The notes: generated from the letters alone by a model not told the origin. Shown: positions 34,951-48,736, counted from the first letter of the stretch. The stretch: DNA of 64,000 bases from Pyrus communis (GCF_963583255.1 NC_084813.1:4430001-4494000); one strand, 5' to 3'. Program-made: numbers and translations.

Positions 34951-36407
34951 CGCCGTATGCGGAGGAGGAATTTCAGATGAATTTCGAGAGCGAGCGAGAG
35001 AGATAGAGTTTGGTGAAGGGGGTTGGTGGTTGCCTGACTCCACTAATATATGAATATATTAGAGAGAGAGAGGAGTGATTTGGATTTACGCGCGCAGGGA
35101 GGGAGTGGGCCAGACCTGGTTCATCCACTGGATGAGTCGTCGGTGAGTCGACAGTTTTTTTTATACCACATTTCTATACCATTTTAGGTGGTATAAACAG
35201 TTACATCATTTGTAAATTTTTTTAAATAATGTGACCCTTCACATCAGAAGCTAACTAATTGAATGCTATCTTTTTGAATTGGGAATTGTCATTCATACTT
35301 GCCATTCACATTCAATATCGAAATAAAGTGTTAGATAATTTCTTTTGTCGTTTCTTGTTGCTTGTCAACGTAAACAAAAAAATGAAAAGGACTTTTGCAC
35401 AAATTTTTCAACCTCATGGACCTCAATTTATAGTTATTAAATTAAACAAATGAAAGAAGACCCACACGCTAAAATCAATCATGCCAGTTAATAAGCTTAC
35501 TGAAAATATTTGTGTTGAGTTGTGTATGCTTCAACTAAAGAAGAAATCATTGTCGCACGTAGACAAGAAGGTGAAGGAGATAATCTTGACAATGCAATAC
35601 ATAAATTACCAAAAATTTCATACCAAAAAATTGTAAACATACTTAAGAATCCAAAAATATGTCCACATTGACGAGATATTACATACTCCCAGGCTCAAAA
35701 AGCCATGATATCAACTCTTACAAAATAAATTATGGTCCCAAACAACATTATTTGTGACATTGCATTTATTTTCATATTTATAGAAAATTATTATCATGTG
35801 GAGGCAAGTTTCTTCAAAACGGAACCTAAAAAAATTATAACTTGTTACAATGTAGAGTTTATTTTTATACAAAGCTCGCCCAAGTTAGGACCAGAATATA
35901 TATGAAGTTTGAGAATATCTAAAAACTTTCCAAAAGCTCCGATAAATTCCGATTCCATAATCCGAAAAATACGAATGGAAAAATTCCAGTGCAATTTGAA
36001 ATTTTTAGAATAATAGAAAATTGAAAACCTTAATTCCTTGGAAAATCATCCCTGTTCACATCTCCACAAGATACACATGTTATAACCAAAATCTGGTATC
36101 ATATTATTAACTCCAACACTTGCTTCATTTGTGTGTGCATTTAAGTTTACACACAAAATGGCAAGAATCAAGAATATCCTACTTCCATTATTCCTTCTCA
36201 CCAAATACAACATCAAGTTTCTTTGCTCATCAATATTTTGTTCAAGAATATCAAGAACACCAGACATCCAATAAATCTTCTGCGACGCATCCAATTCCAG
36301 CAAAAATGCGGTCTACTTTAAAGTGAGAGTATACATCGTATAATTACTACTCGATACATTCAAGTATTATACCTAATGACGTTACAAAACTGCAGAGAAG
36401 GCGGGAT
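34951..36407. other. intergenic between ACX3 and the TypA gene
   Basis: The left edge is the ACX3 promoter and leader, with an AG run at about 35059-35073. A fragment of the CATACC MITE family lies at about 35155-35230 (TATACCACATTTCTATACCA). No gene is supported; small frames at 36046-36326 look like chance. Confidence 0.5.
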
Positions 36408-39400
36408 TCATTCCTTTTGCCTTTTACTCATACTTTTACGCTTGTTAACATCCAGATACTTCTTCCTTAACCGTATTGTCTTTGGTGTAACCTGTATGTA
36501 TAAAGCATCATGGGATAATTACGCGTCTAAAGCAACAACTTTAATATAAAACGAGCAAACTTAGCACCTGTTTGGTAACCTTCTGGTTTTCAAACCTTTT
36601 TTTTATAGATAATGACATAAAATTAAGACTGTAGAAAACGACATTATTCTATTCGTCCATTTGATTTTTGTTTTTTTGTTTTTCATGGAATTAGTAAGTC
36701 AATAAGAATTTTCTCAACCAATTCAGCAACTAGCATCTGTATGAACTTTGAAATGTAATTTCCGTTGCAATATACGACCAGCGTTAACTATTAGGTGTTA
36801 ATCATAAGTTGAAGGATGAAGTTAAAATCAGACTTACCTCAATCAGTTCATCAGAGGCTACATACCCTATTGCTTCTTCAAGAGTCATCTGCATCCCAAT
36901 GCTTTCAGATATTAGCAATCACGGAACAGAAAAAAATATATAGCAGTAACCTTTATATATTACAGCAATGATCTTCCTATTATTTTCCAATTTCTCATAA
37001 AAAAAGAAGAAGAAAAAAAAGGAAGATCGTTGTCCATAATCCATATCTTTATAATATGGCTACAAACCAATCCCGATTAAAGTGCAGTGACTATACGATG
37101 CATACTATGAAACAAGAATAAAGAAGAATAGATTGGTTGATACGTACAAGGCGAGGAGGAGATAGTTTCACATTCTCATCCTTGCTAGCAGCACGCACAT
37201 TTGTAAGTTCCTTATTTCTAACTGGGTTGACCTGCACAAGCAAGGTCAGTCAACTAAATACCACAATTTTCAATACCCTAAACATTAACACAATTCATAA
37301 CATGAAGCATAAAATGTACTTACATCTAGATCTGTGTCCCTCGAGTGCTCGCCAACAATCATGCCATCATATGTCTGTATTAATGAACAAAAGAAAAACA
37401 AGTTTACTATCAAACAAAACCAAGTTACCCGGTTCCTTTATCTAAGGTACTCTAGGTTCTAATTTGTTTTAAATCGAACTGCTTACCCAGTTTTCTAACA
37501 TATTTATTTCTATGAAACACAGCATTGACCCTTCTACTACAGTCACATATTTTTCACCCGTTATTGTGGTTTGAAATCAATTTTATCCTGGGCCACTCTG
37601 TTTCAGTTAATTTGCCCCAAAAAATTCAGAAACACCGATGTTCTTGTCCATTATTTCTCACCCTCTTTATAATCTGGACACGAAAAACAGCACTTCACTC
37701 AATTTTTTCTTCTTTTTGTCGTTGGAACAGGACCACACTCATTTCTAGGTAAAAGGATCTAAAGTATTCCAACTTTCCAAGCATAAAAGATGTTTTTCAG
37801 CAGAAAGTCAATTGTTAAAAGGAACATACTGGTATCTTATCAAAATAAAGAAGCAGCCTTCGGTCAATATGAATTAATTTTATCAAATTGTGGGAAGGAA
37901 GAAGACAAGCAGTGACATGAACTGATCAAACATTTACCAACCTCCATCCCAGGAGTGACAAAAAGAGTTCCGCGAGGTTCTAAACTCATTAGTGCATACG
38001 CTGTGGTTGTACCATAGCCCATTGACACCTATAGAAATAAACACAAACAGATATTAATTCTCATCTGACGCATACAACTTTGATATAAAAAACAGGGGCA
38101 ACATATAGAAGATTTAATAAGATATGCTAGGAGCAGAAGTACATCATCTTTTGTTTTAAAATAAGGGAAATCATGCTTACAAATTTTATTTCATTTTATT
38201 TTTTTTAAATAGCCAATGTTGTAATGAGCCACAACCATCAGCCAGCTTTAGATCAAAATATAAAACCAAAAGCAGATTTTCAGAGACGTCTCTAGTATTT
38301 AAGATGTCGTTAAATACATACATCTCCTTAAAAAAATAGCAGTTTGATCAATAAAGACATTTTAACAATATTAAAACGGAATACATTATAAATCTAAAGG
38401 CAAGTACACACATACCAACACTCCTTTCCTGACATCTCCAAGGGGACCTCGATATTTTTCATATTCTGTGTAAAACAGATAACATGCATGAGAATGTTAA
38501 AATCAAACAAATTTTCAATCAAGCAACAACAAAGCTAAACAAGAGTCTGGATGGTAAACTGGCAAGATTTTAGTTAGGGTGGTATTTGTCCACCCCTAAT
38601 ATATGAATATAGGCACAGATATTCGGACATAAACATGTTAAATCCTTGCAATTTCCAGCCTCAGGGATACGCCGTGTCCCCGCTTAATTTAGGTAATGAA
38701 CAATTAGGATAAGAATTAACTCCCTATCAAGAACCCAATTACATGACAGATTCATAGGGAACCAGAAAGGCAAAGGAATGGATAGGTAGGAATAACAATG
38801 GGGAAAATCATACTTAAGAAAGCACGGTGCATAAATCCAGTTCCACGTGTGTCACTGCTAAATACGCTTCTGTAACCAACCAGGCCCCTGAAGAATACAA
38901 CAGAAAAGATCAATTCTATTATTGATTGCCAAAAACCTGTCATCAAGATGGGGTCCAGATAAAAAAGGAAAATGTAAAATGATAATCTAACTAATTGATC
39001 ACATGCTTTGAAATGGTTAAAGATTATGCCATGCGACATTGGTTGTGCAATGGTACAGAGTCACCGTGAGACCAAATCAGTAAGATGATATGATGATTTT
39101 TTTCCTGATAACAATATCACTATGCTAAAATATATAAACAATACAATATATCATGATATAATGATCGCTTATACAGCACAATAACAAAATGAGGAAGAAA
39201 AGGAGAATTGACATTGAGAGGGAAACAGAACCTTGATGGACATGTCAATGACAATCTAGTCCGGTCGGCGCTTCCTGGAACAGGACCCATCTCAACAACC
39301 TCAGCTCGCCTATTAGATAAGGCTTGCATAACTAACCCCACATGCTCTTCATTTACCTGAAAATAATAGCCAGTGCATATGAGTCTCAGTTGTTGAAAGA

Positions 39401-42400
39401 AAAGAGCAGCAAAATTTACATCTCAAAGTCTTACCTCAATAGTAACTTCTTCAATTGGCTCAAGTTTATGACCACTCTCTGTTTTGTACCTGATTCAGTA
39501 AAGCAAAAATTGCGCCAGCTGTTTACATGAGTAATGCAACAATAAAAAAGATAAACGAATAATCATACAATAAAAAATCTGTGTGTGATATACATACAAT
39601 AATATGTGAACACATACACATAAACACATGCAATAGCCGTAAATATACCAAAATAAAACAGAAAATAGGAGCTGCAACTGAACAATCACTGATTCCCTAT
39701 TTCAAAGATCAGGTAAAAGTAAAATTTGGGTATTATACATTTTTGTAAAGCGTATGATACAACATTATGCCTATCGGTATCTCGCAAAGAAAGTACACAT
39801 TTTGGTGGAAATATTTGGTTGGTTTTACCAATCTACTCGATTATGTTTTCGGAACCTCAATATCTCCGTAATATGGGGATTCTTTTTCCTTGAAGATAAA
39901 ATCACTGGATCGGGGAACTCGATGTATATAGAAAGAAAATCACATTGCATCGCAATAAAAGCAACAAAAGGGTGCCTCACATGACTTTGGGCGGTGAGAC
40001 AGACAGCTCAAAGCCTTCCCGCCTCATATTCTCAATTAAAATACCTGTTTTACACAATATGAAAACTACATTAATAATATGTTTAAACTTAATTGCAAAT
40101 GAAATGTAGGGGCCAGAACCTCATTAATATAAGCTAAACTGTGTCTTCTTTTTATTGATGATTGATATATTCTCTTGGAATTAAACAAGGAAAAGGGAAA
40201 ATAACTGCAAATTTAAGAGAAACAAACCCAGCTGAAGTTCTCCCCTCCCCTGAACTTCAAATGATTCTGATAAGCCTGGGAGAACATTAATGGCAAGATT
40301 TGTTTCTGCTTCAGCTGATAGTCGATCGCCAATTTTTCCTCCAGTGAGCTACAAAAATAACACCACCAGTATGTTAGATTATGCACAGTGGTCCATAAGT
40401 CCAACCCATTCTTAAAGATGCAGTCATCAGTTTTTTTTTTTTTTTTTCTCCTTACATTAAGTAGAAAGGAATAGGGGGAGGTAAGGCCATGTTAAAACTT
40501 CAAATAAGATGTAACATGAACAGTAACCCCAATAACATTTTCAAGAACATGCCTAGGGTGTTGACAGGTTGGTGGACAAAAATAGATATTTGAACATTAC
40601 CTGAGAGGACAGAGTACCCTAGAAGGAGTTATTCACATATTATTATGCAAGTTCAATGAAATTCTTTACTTAGAACTAGGAAGTTGCTGGACATCTTCCA
40701 TATTCCTACCATGCTCATGTCCTATATAGTTTCCATTGGGCATGTAAATCAAACCCTACTTTAACGTCAAATTTAGGAAAACAAATAGATGATAAGAATG
40801 AATTATGATACAAACTGTCAAATCTCTACTCTTCCCATATACATTTTGTCCATATAATTTCCGTCACTATCCGAGGCGTGTATCAAGTACAGATAATTCA
40901 TAAATCAATGATTTAAAACCAAAGTGAGAAAATAAAGTGCATGTGTTTTCCACTATAACAAGAAAACAACTCAATGAAAAATACGGACATTGATGATAAA
41001 ATGTAGTATAAATAGAGCATGTATAATAAATTAATAACTGATTGCAAAAAGGAAAAAATTATGACTTACATGGGTACCGTCACGACCAGCTAAGGGAGAG
41101 TCATTGACACCAAAAGTCATGGAAATAGTTGGTGGATCCAACACAACGGTGGGCAATGCAGCCATAGTCTATCAGATGTAACCACAAGTCAGTTTTGCAT
41201 AGAATGTACCACCATGACATGTTATAAAAAGATACAAAGTTTCTCAAAAGAAATGGATAAAAAGTTAAAAACCCTGGAATGATGCTAAAATACCATGGCA
41301 AAATAAGAAATACATATCATAATGTTTTCATCTTCTTGAGACAGAAGTAGCTAAAGTTATCAAAGCAACTAATTTGACAGACAAACACAATGGATGTAGG
41401 CTACCTACAACAAAGGGAGATGACAAAACTTAGTGAGGGCCCCAGTATCAAGCCTTCTCAAGGTAGGAACAGAAGTACAATGGATACAGGAAAATATACA
41501 ACGAAGTTATAATTCATATTTACTAAAGTAAATAGGAGAAAAATAAAATCAAAAGGAATTGCGGACGAACTAAAAGTAAAGTCTAAAACCAAGATTGCAT
41601 TAATATACCTCAACGCTTGCAACTGTATGGCCAATAGATGGGCTTGTTAAACCCGCCATTGACACTATGTCACCAGCTCCAGCACATTCAATTACGACCA
41701 TATGTGTTCCCTTCTTTTTCATCAGCTTCACAACCTGCAGAAATAAGCAGTTATCCAGTACATTACTTCCACAAAGCTTGTAGAAGATGAAGTAAACAAA
41801 AAATTAGTATTTTAATATTTTAACATTTCAATCTGAAGTTGAGCCTTTCAGTAACGTAAAAAGCTGCAGCACTTGAGCACAAATATCAAACTTTTCATTG
41901 TTCTCTGAGAGATTAAGATGCTTCAGATGTTGTTTTTTCATATCAGATTCTTAGTCAGAGAAAATAAAGCTAGAAGGCCTCAGTAATCTAATTAATCAAA
42001 TTTAAACTGATGGCTTTTGAGGGCAATAGTAGTTAAAGGGGCCAATATGAGAAAAATTAAGGAAGCCATTTCAGATAAGTAATGGTGAACGCTACAAGAG
42101 CTTTAACCCAACATGGGTAAAATCTCACTGTCATAAAGAATCAAACATTGTCCAGTCCAAAAGAAAACTTCTTGATTTTTAACAACCATGAGGCAAATTT
42201 AGAACCACAAACCTTCCCTTCTTCAATTTTCTCAACTCCAGAATCTTTGTGACGAAGCCCATGAACTCTGTCACCAATGCGAATGCTGCCAGAAGAAACT
42301 CGTCCGGTCAATATTCGTCCAAGGTAGAAGTCTCGTTCCATCATAGAAACCTTACAAAAACATCAATAAATGCTAATTTAATTTTGCCAGTACTATGAAC

Positions 42401-44956
42401 AATAAAATGAACGAGAGGAAAATACAAAATTAGTCATTTATCCGTTAAGTTTTTAAAAAAATTAATAATATTGCTTGGCCAGTTTGTTTTACCAGGTCAG
42501 TGCAGATGACACAGGTTTTACAGTCACAGAATTATAGACTTCTACAAATGAAAGTATGCCAAAACGTTCACAAACTTAACTGCATTTGACATAAAAGACA
42601 AAAAGACGCAGTGCATAGTGAGCAAAATATAGGAAAGTAAGAACACAGCCTTTGTTTAGAATTTTTTTATTTTCTACAAAGAATCAAGAACAACGGCCTC
42701 TATCGAATTTGAAATGTGCACATGGAAATCTCAAGTGAAAGCACTTTATAATTAATATTGACTCAACCTGCATATTTCCAGTTTAAAGGGGAAGATGAGA
42801 GCATACAGGGGATAAGTATACAAACCAGCATTTGAAAAGGTGCATTGAGATTGGCTGTTGGTGGAGGAACATGACTTATAATGGCATCAAGCAGCCGTGA
42901 CATGTTTCTTGCATCAGCAGGAGGATCTTTGGTGAAAGTGGTCGAAGCCCATCCTTCTTTAGCAGAAGCATATAGCACAGGAAAATCTAGCTGCTCCTCT
43001 AATTCAAAAATAGGAATAAGTTTAATTAGTTTTTCATCTGACTAATACGAAGTTAGGAAAGTGAAAATTAAAGTTAGAACATAACGCAAAACCAAATAGA
43101 AATGGACAGAGAAACCCAGGATTTTGTATATTGTGATGCAAGGCTTCAAATATCAGATGTGAGACTTTTATTTTCTCAAAATAAAGAATAAATTAAAAAG
43201 ACAACAGCAAACGTGGGTGCAACCATATTAATTCTTGTCTTTCCACACCTGTAGCACCAAGATTCGCAAAAAGATCAAATACCAAACTCTCAACTTCATT
43301 ACACATCTCCTCAGAAACTGCATAATCACAAGAATGAATAACATAAGCAATAATCCAAGTAACGGAAAATATTTTAAGGCTTCTAGAAAGTAAACAAAAG
43401 TAATTGTGATCTGAGAGATGAAAAATGTTTTCTTTTTGGAAATGAAAAGAAAACTATTTGCCAGAATTCTAGAAAGTAAACAAGAGGAATGTGAAACAGT
43501 AAATGGGAAAACTTTGAGACAAATTAAGTGAAGAGAACCAGACACAGACACCCAACATACAGAGAGAACATTATGCAAAAACAGATTGCCTTCAAAGAAG
43601 CAATCCAAAATCATCTTCACACAACATTATGCAAAACCTGGGTTTATATATCGTATATAAAACATCAGTCCTACGGGTGGGACTTTGGTTGGATGAACCC
43701 GGCCAACTCAAGCACAACCCAATCTTTGGATAACTCCAATTTTTGGAAAAGGATAGTTACTAAGTTTAACTAATAAAGAAGTTATTAAGCTAAACAAAAT
43801 AGAGATGTTATTTCTTTTACCCAAATCAAGATTTGAACGGATTATTTCTTAAACCCAAACCAAGCAACTAAAGAACCCAAATAACCAATATAAAGTATGT
43901 ATTCATTCTAAAAATGTTATACCATGACGAGTCGCCGACAATTTTCAAATGGAGTTCATTTAGTTATACTATGACAAGTCACCCAATACGGACGTGAACA
44001 AACAAAGACCTCTTAAACCATCCAGACTGCTAATGTCCTCCTTAATCAATGTCTCCACTCTAGAAGCATTCATGCAATATAACTTCAATTTTTCGAATTA
44101 AAGATGCACCAAGCACGGATAAGTACCTGCAGGACGATCTACTTTGTTTAGAAGAAGAATAGGGCGCAGCCCGTATTTTAAGGCTTTAGCAAGTACAAAC
44201 TTGGTCTGTGCAAGCGGACCTTCTCCGGCATCAACAACTAAAATCGCCCCCTCAACCATACCAACAACCCGCTCCACCTACGTAGCCATCCACAAAAATG
44301 TAATGAAATGAGTTTGCAACATTCACAAGCAATAGATACTTTACATCCATTAAGGGACAAAACAAAAACATTGGTCATTGGTTTTGAAAAGGGACTGACT
44401 TCACCACCAAAATCGGCATGTCCAGGCGTATCAACCATGTTTAACTCATTCTCCTTCCACGGAATTGATGTAACCTGCAAAACCATTTTAAGGTAATTGA
44501 TGCAACCACAATAAAAAACAACCGAAGTAAACAAAAACATTTCCATTTTTTTAAGATTTCAGATTCCAATTCGCATAGCAATATAGGATTACACTTGAAT
44601 ACAAAGCCAGTGCTGACCTTGGAGGCGATAGTAATCCCGCGCTCGCGCTCGAGGCTGATGGAATCCATGGCTCGTTCGTGGGGTATGTCGGCGCCGCACT
44701 GGCGGAGCAGGCGGTCCATGAGCGTCGTCTTGCCGTGGTCGACATGGGCTATTACCGCCACGTTGCGGAGGCGGCTCGGATCCAGGGAGCTGTTCGGTGA
44801 AGTGGCACTGGAGGCCGCCGTGGCTGCCGAGAAGGCGCGTGCGAGTGGAGATGCGCGTGGGGTTAATGCATAGGGTTTGAGAGTGGTGGACGCGGAGGAT
44901 GAAGAGAAGGAGTTGCGCGTGGAAGACCAGAGAGAGCGAAGCAAAGGCCCCGCCAT
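36408..44956 (-). CDS. TypA/BipA-type translational GTPase, organelle-targeted
   Basis: TypA/BipA GTPases are ribosome-associated translation factors; plants carry organelle forms. Nineteen exons join in phase: 44956..44618, 44474..44400, 44277..44127, 43317..43249, 42998..42826, 42350..42213, 41734..41609, 41168..41070, 40348..40228, 40044..39981, 39489..39435, 39356..39232, 38887..38814, 38465..38416, 38028..37942, 37374..37324, 37231..37148, 36888..36838 and 36491..36408, giving 671 residues. Residues 1 to about 60 are Ser/Ala/Arg-rich, like a mitochondrial or plastid transit peptide. GTPase motifs: [14 protein letters not shown] (70-83), [17 protein letters not shown] (128-), NKVDRPAV (182-189) and YASAKEGW. 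Later domains carry [54 protein letters not shown] and the basic tail KSMSKRQKE. It looks closest to the At2g31060/EMB2785 type rather than SVR3, from memory. The start at 44956 was chosen because an upstream in-frame Met (45070) lacks transit-like sequence. No defect seen. Confidence 0.95.
40429..40448. repeat. poly(T) tract in TypA intron
   Basis: About 18 consecutive T on the plus strand within the intron between exons 8 and 9. It may be the A tail of a small insertion, but I could not delimit one. Confidence 0.6.
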
Positions 44957-46546
44957 TTCTAACAGCGAGACAGAAATGGCTGAGTAGTTCCCGTGCAATT
45001 GCCAGGGTTTAAGGTTTAACGTTGCTTTAAGACTAAACCAGATTTTACATGGGCCATGATGTTCCACCACGGTGAAAGTTCGAAATTATATCAATTTACA
45101 CATCTCTACCTCTTGCAAATAATGTTCTTTCATGGCGTAGTTTAAAATTAGAATTGTTCGATTTTTTTATTTTTTTATTTTTTTTATTTTTAAGATCATT
45201 TAAAAAAAAATTATTCGAATTAGATGTCGTTTAGTTACCACTTTTATCCCACCACCACCAGTGACATCCTTATTGTCAGCATTACTATCACCAGCCAATC
45301 CTTGAGAACAATGGAAAAAAAGATATCTATGTAAAGAAAACTATAGGAGGGCAAGATCCAACGGTGATGTATGGTTGCCCAAAAGAAAAATCACCTGGAA
45401 GTCCAACGGTGATGTATGGCGAGATCCAACAGTGAACAGCTACCCAAAAGAAAAACTGCATGGAAGTCCGGGGACCTTGCCCGACCACCATAAGCTACTA
45501 CCACCAGTGCCACCATTACTACTAAACACTAAATTACATTCCATTCTAAAAAAGCATTTTCAAAATATCATATATGCATTCTTAAATTATAAACATGCAG
45601 CAGGTGGCATCTTACCACGATGGTGAAAAAGTGATAAGCTCTTGCATGACAGCGTGGGTTTAAACTCCGTCAATGACTAATCTAACTTCTAATCTAACAA
45701 GATCTATCGTTTCATAAAAAATAAATAAATAAAAACATGCAAAATCCTATTTGTCGTTTTCATTCCTAGAAATTCACTCAAAATATAATCAGTCTCTACT
45801 ATACTCGTGTTATTATATTTATAATATGCCCCTGAATGCTCGCTTCTTGTTCAACAATATTCCTCTGGGCAAGGGCGGAGCCAAGTACAAGGCTCCCCTA
45901 GGCTATAGCATAGGGAGAGTTTGGTTCTTGAAGCTTAAAAATATTAATTTTTAGGTTAATTTATGATTTTTAATTGTTATATTTCACATAAGAAATGAAA
46001 TTTTTTATTAGTAAGCCTATTTTTAAGAATAATAAGAGCTAATAGATGTTAAATAAACTCATCACTTTAACCAATATTATATTTAATAGTAATAAATTAA
46101 AACTTCCATATCACAATGGTTCCTTATTTTATTCACTTGAAAGCTTTGAAGGCTAGAAACCTAGAAAACTTAGCATAAAATTCTTGCTTCAAATTACTAC
46201 ATTCAAGTTTTTACTATTATATAACTTTATGCAGGCAACATAGGATTAAAAACTTGATTTCGTAGTAATGATTTTAGTTTAGCCCACCCACTGAATAATT
46301 TCTAGCTACGCCATTGCCTCTGAGACAAATTCCTTGTAATCTTTTTCTTAAGTCTTTGTCCAACCAATATCCTTATCTTTGTAGCACGTTTACAAGTTCA
46401 TTTGCTTAATACCAACTGCAGATTCACAGCAAGACACCCATGTTAATGTTGTTGCAATGATAAAATTCTTCAGATTTGGTTTTGTAATTGTTGAAATGCC
46501 GCTTATGTCGTGCAAATATTGACGTAACACAATCTACAAATACAAC
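44957..46546. other. intergenic between TypA and the PPR pseudogene
   Basis: The left edge is the TypA promoter. Positions 45351-45412 and 45420-45470 are diverged direct repeats (GATCCAACGGTGATGTATGG or GATCCAACAGTGAACAG, then CCCAAAAGAAAAA, then TGGAAGTCC). Positions about 45868-46320 begin GGCGGAGCCAAG and end CTAGCTACGCCATTGCC, resembling the ends of a common plant repeat, with no clear target duplication. No gene supported. Confidence 0.4.
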
Positions 46547-47580
46547 ATGGCTTTCAGAGCAGCAAATGCAAGGCTTTGCAGATGTCTTCTTCCTCTACAT
46601 TGTCGTCTCTTGCAGCATTGTTCCAATCACTTGATCTCTTCATCAGAATTGCTCCAAGAAACCATAAGAAATACGGTTGAAGCCAGAGCATACGAGAAAA
46701 TACCTGATCTTATCGTTTTCTCTGCCCAAGCATGCCAAAACCCAAATCCTTTCTCACTCCTTTTGACCTATCCCGACAACCTTGAACACAGGTGGTTGAT
46801 CAGATTTTGCAGTCTTTCATCCCTCTAAGGCCTCGCTCTCGAGCGTAGATTACTTATTCTTGCCTCCTTTCATTTACACTCAAGAGCTCCAATCCCTTCC
46901 CTCTTGCTCTTGCCATTCTCCAACGAACTCTTCGCTCTGGCTGCGTCTCTATCCCCCAAACCGTTCTTCTCCTCCCTTCTGCTTGGATGAACTGCTGGAA
47001 AGAATCTCTGTCTGTGTCTAAGATCTTATTGGAAATGCATTCAATTGGATATCATCCCGACTGTGGAGTGTGCAATTACCTGATATCTTCTTTGTGTTCT
47101 GTTGATCAGTTGAATGAGGCAGTTAAACTCTTAAAGGGTATGAGTAGGGTAGGATGTATTCCTGATTTGGAGAGGTTTGACATGGTAATTGGTGCAATGT
47201 GCACTGTTCGAAGAACAGCCGAGGTAGTAGATATGATAAAGATGGTGGAGAAATTTGGGTTGACACCAAGGCAGGGGACAGTTATGAAAGTGGCAGCAGC
47301 ATTGCGAGCAAACAAAGAGATATGGAGAGCAGTTGAGATGATTGGGTTCTTAGAGAGGGATGGTTACCCTGTCAGCTGTGAGAGCTATGAATTGGTGGTT
47401 AACGGGTGCTTGGATGCGGGTGAGTATATTTTGGCGGGGAAGGTGGTGATTAGGATGATGGAGGGAGTATTTATACCTTATATCAGGACTAGACTGAAGG
47501 TTGTTGAGAGGTTGGCTGGCGCTGGTGCATAGGAGCTGGCTTGTTCTGTGAGGCAACGATTTGGAGAATTGAAGTCGTAG
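46547..47580 (+). pseudogene. pentatricopeptide repeat (PPR) gene, frameshifted and interrupted (At1g06270-like)
   Basis: PPR proteins usually bind organelle RNAs. This one resembles the At1g06270 family, intronless and about 340 residues long. The N-terminus is open from 46547 (HLISSSELLQETIRNTVEAR, then ACQNPNPFSLLL). Between about 46745 and 46792 the frame shifts: homology moves to the frame reading VVDQILQSFIPLRPRSRA. That frame meets a TAG at 46846-46848, then resumes ITYSCLLSFTLKSSNPFPLA, AILQRTLRSGC and PPR units (ILLEMHSIGYHPDCGVCNYL; AVKLLKGMSRVGCIPD; MVEKFGLTPRQGTVMKVAAA; YILAGKVVIRMMEGVFIPYI). A second TAG at 47530-47532 follows RLAGAGA, after which ELACSVRQRFGELKS runs to the ancestral stop at 47578-47580. 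One frameshift and two nonsense codons make loss of function nearly certain, though the 181-codon frame at 46987-47532 stays open. Confidence 0.88.
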
Positions 47581-47909
47581 CTCCCTGTATTTCTTTGAGT
47601 CCATAGATTCCAGTCCTTTACGTAGACGGGAGCTGGTACTCAGTCTATTTGAAGGTAAATTCATGGTTCTTAATTCTTCATGCTAGGGCCAAGTAGAGTT
47701 TGAGTTGAAAAATAACTTGTTGGTAGAGCTGAACAAGTTTGCGCTTTTAAACTTATTTGGAACCATATGTTACTTGATAAACTACATAATCCCAGTTAAT
47801 ACCCATTACGTTTGAATTATCTTCCTTGTTTTCTTTGCACTAATTGGAATTCGACCGTTGCATATTTTACCTTGTTACCACATTGAAGAAGGTTAATTTA
47901 TCATACTGC

Positions 47910-48510
47910 TCAAGCCTTAACATGGTAGCTAGCCTGCATGGCAATGCCGTAAGTACCTTCCTTATCAACCGAATTGCTTTTCATTCTTGCATAACCAGAT
48001 TCACCCCAGTCAAGACCCCAGGAATTCTTCACAAGCCAGTACTTTTTACCACTATCTTCCCCATAGCCCGACCGCGGTGACTCCCTGGTTGATATTTCCA
48101 CAATGACAAGTGAAGATAAAGAATAGAGTTGAAGTTGAAAAGCATAACTGCCAGCATCGATTGCAACAGAGACTGGTTGGTGAGCAACTGCGGCTTGTAG
48201 GCTTTTCTCATTATTAACGGGTATTCTCTTTCGTAGCCACTTACGTTCACAGCGCGCGTTTTCAATTTATCAGCATCACAGGTACCATCTGATCCTTTGT
48301 AGGGATGATCTTCTCCGGTGGAGAGAGTCCATTATCTTTTGTGAAACTAAATGCTTTCTTCGTGAATCCACCACTACAGCATTGGTTCCCGGAGTTGACA
48401 TCGCAATCCACAAGTTCTTGTTCTGGTAGTGACACCAGGTTTCCAGTTTTGATTTTGTTAATTCCTTCAACAGCTGCTGCTGCGGAGAACGCCCAACAAC
48501 CTCTTGTTTT
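47910..48510 (-). pseudogene. papain-family cysteine protease fragment (SAG12-like)
   Basis: On the minus strand the catalytic block [20 protein letters not shown] is readable, with its Cys codon at 48498-48496. [20 protein letters not shown] and DGTCDADKL follow, then GYGEDSGKKYWLVKNSWG with the active-site Asn, and it ends at a stop at 47912-47910. A frameshift occurs at about 48318-48330 (before the expected DHPYKGSDG), and another change replaces the stretch that should carry the catalytic His: reading passes from the SYAFQLQLYS-like part directly to GYGEDSG. The signal peptide, prodomain and first exon are absent. It is therefore a decayed partial copy of a vacuolar senescence-type cysteine protease, with no expected activity. 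Confidence 0.85.
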
Positions 48511-48556
48511 GAAATTGTATTACTATCGGGGGCTGCTACTGAATATGCAATCTTTC

Positions 48557-48724
48557 ACGTTACTTAGTACTACGGTCTGGTCGTATTCCTCTTCACTTAT
48601 AAGTAAGAGGTCTTGGGTTCCAATTTCATAAATGGCAAATTTGATACCAAATGAGGTTGCCTATTGTGTGGCTTAGCCGAACTCCTCCTTCCTCTTAGTG
48701 TAAAATTTACTAAAAAGAAAAAAA
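48557..48724 (+). mobile_element. SINE, about 168 bp, with target duplication
   Basis: An A-box-like GGTCTGGTCGTATTCCTC lies at about 48575 and a B-box-like GGTCTTGGGTTCCAATTTC at about 48609. The body continues with GGCTTAGCCGAACTCC and ends in an A-rich tail (AAAAAGAAAAAAA). Target duplication ATGCAATCTTTC (48545-48556) and ATGCAATCTATC (48725-48736) match at eleven of twelve bases. The arrangement and wording resemble a widespread plant SINE family that I recall from Rosaceae and other eudicots. Confidence 0.8.
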
Positions 48725-48736
48725 ATGCAATCTATC

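Noticed and set aside
43228..43620. 130-codon hydrophobic membrane protein on minus
   Set aside because: Out-of-frame reading of a TypA exon plus AT-rich intron.
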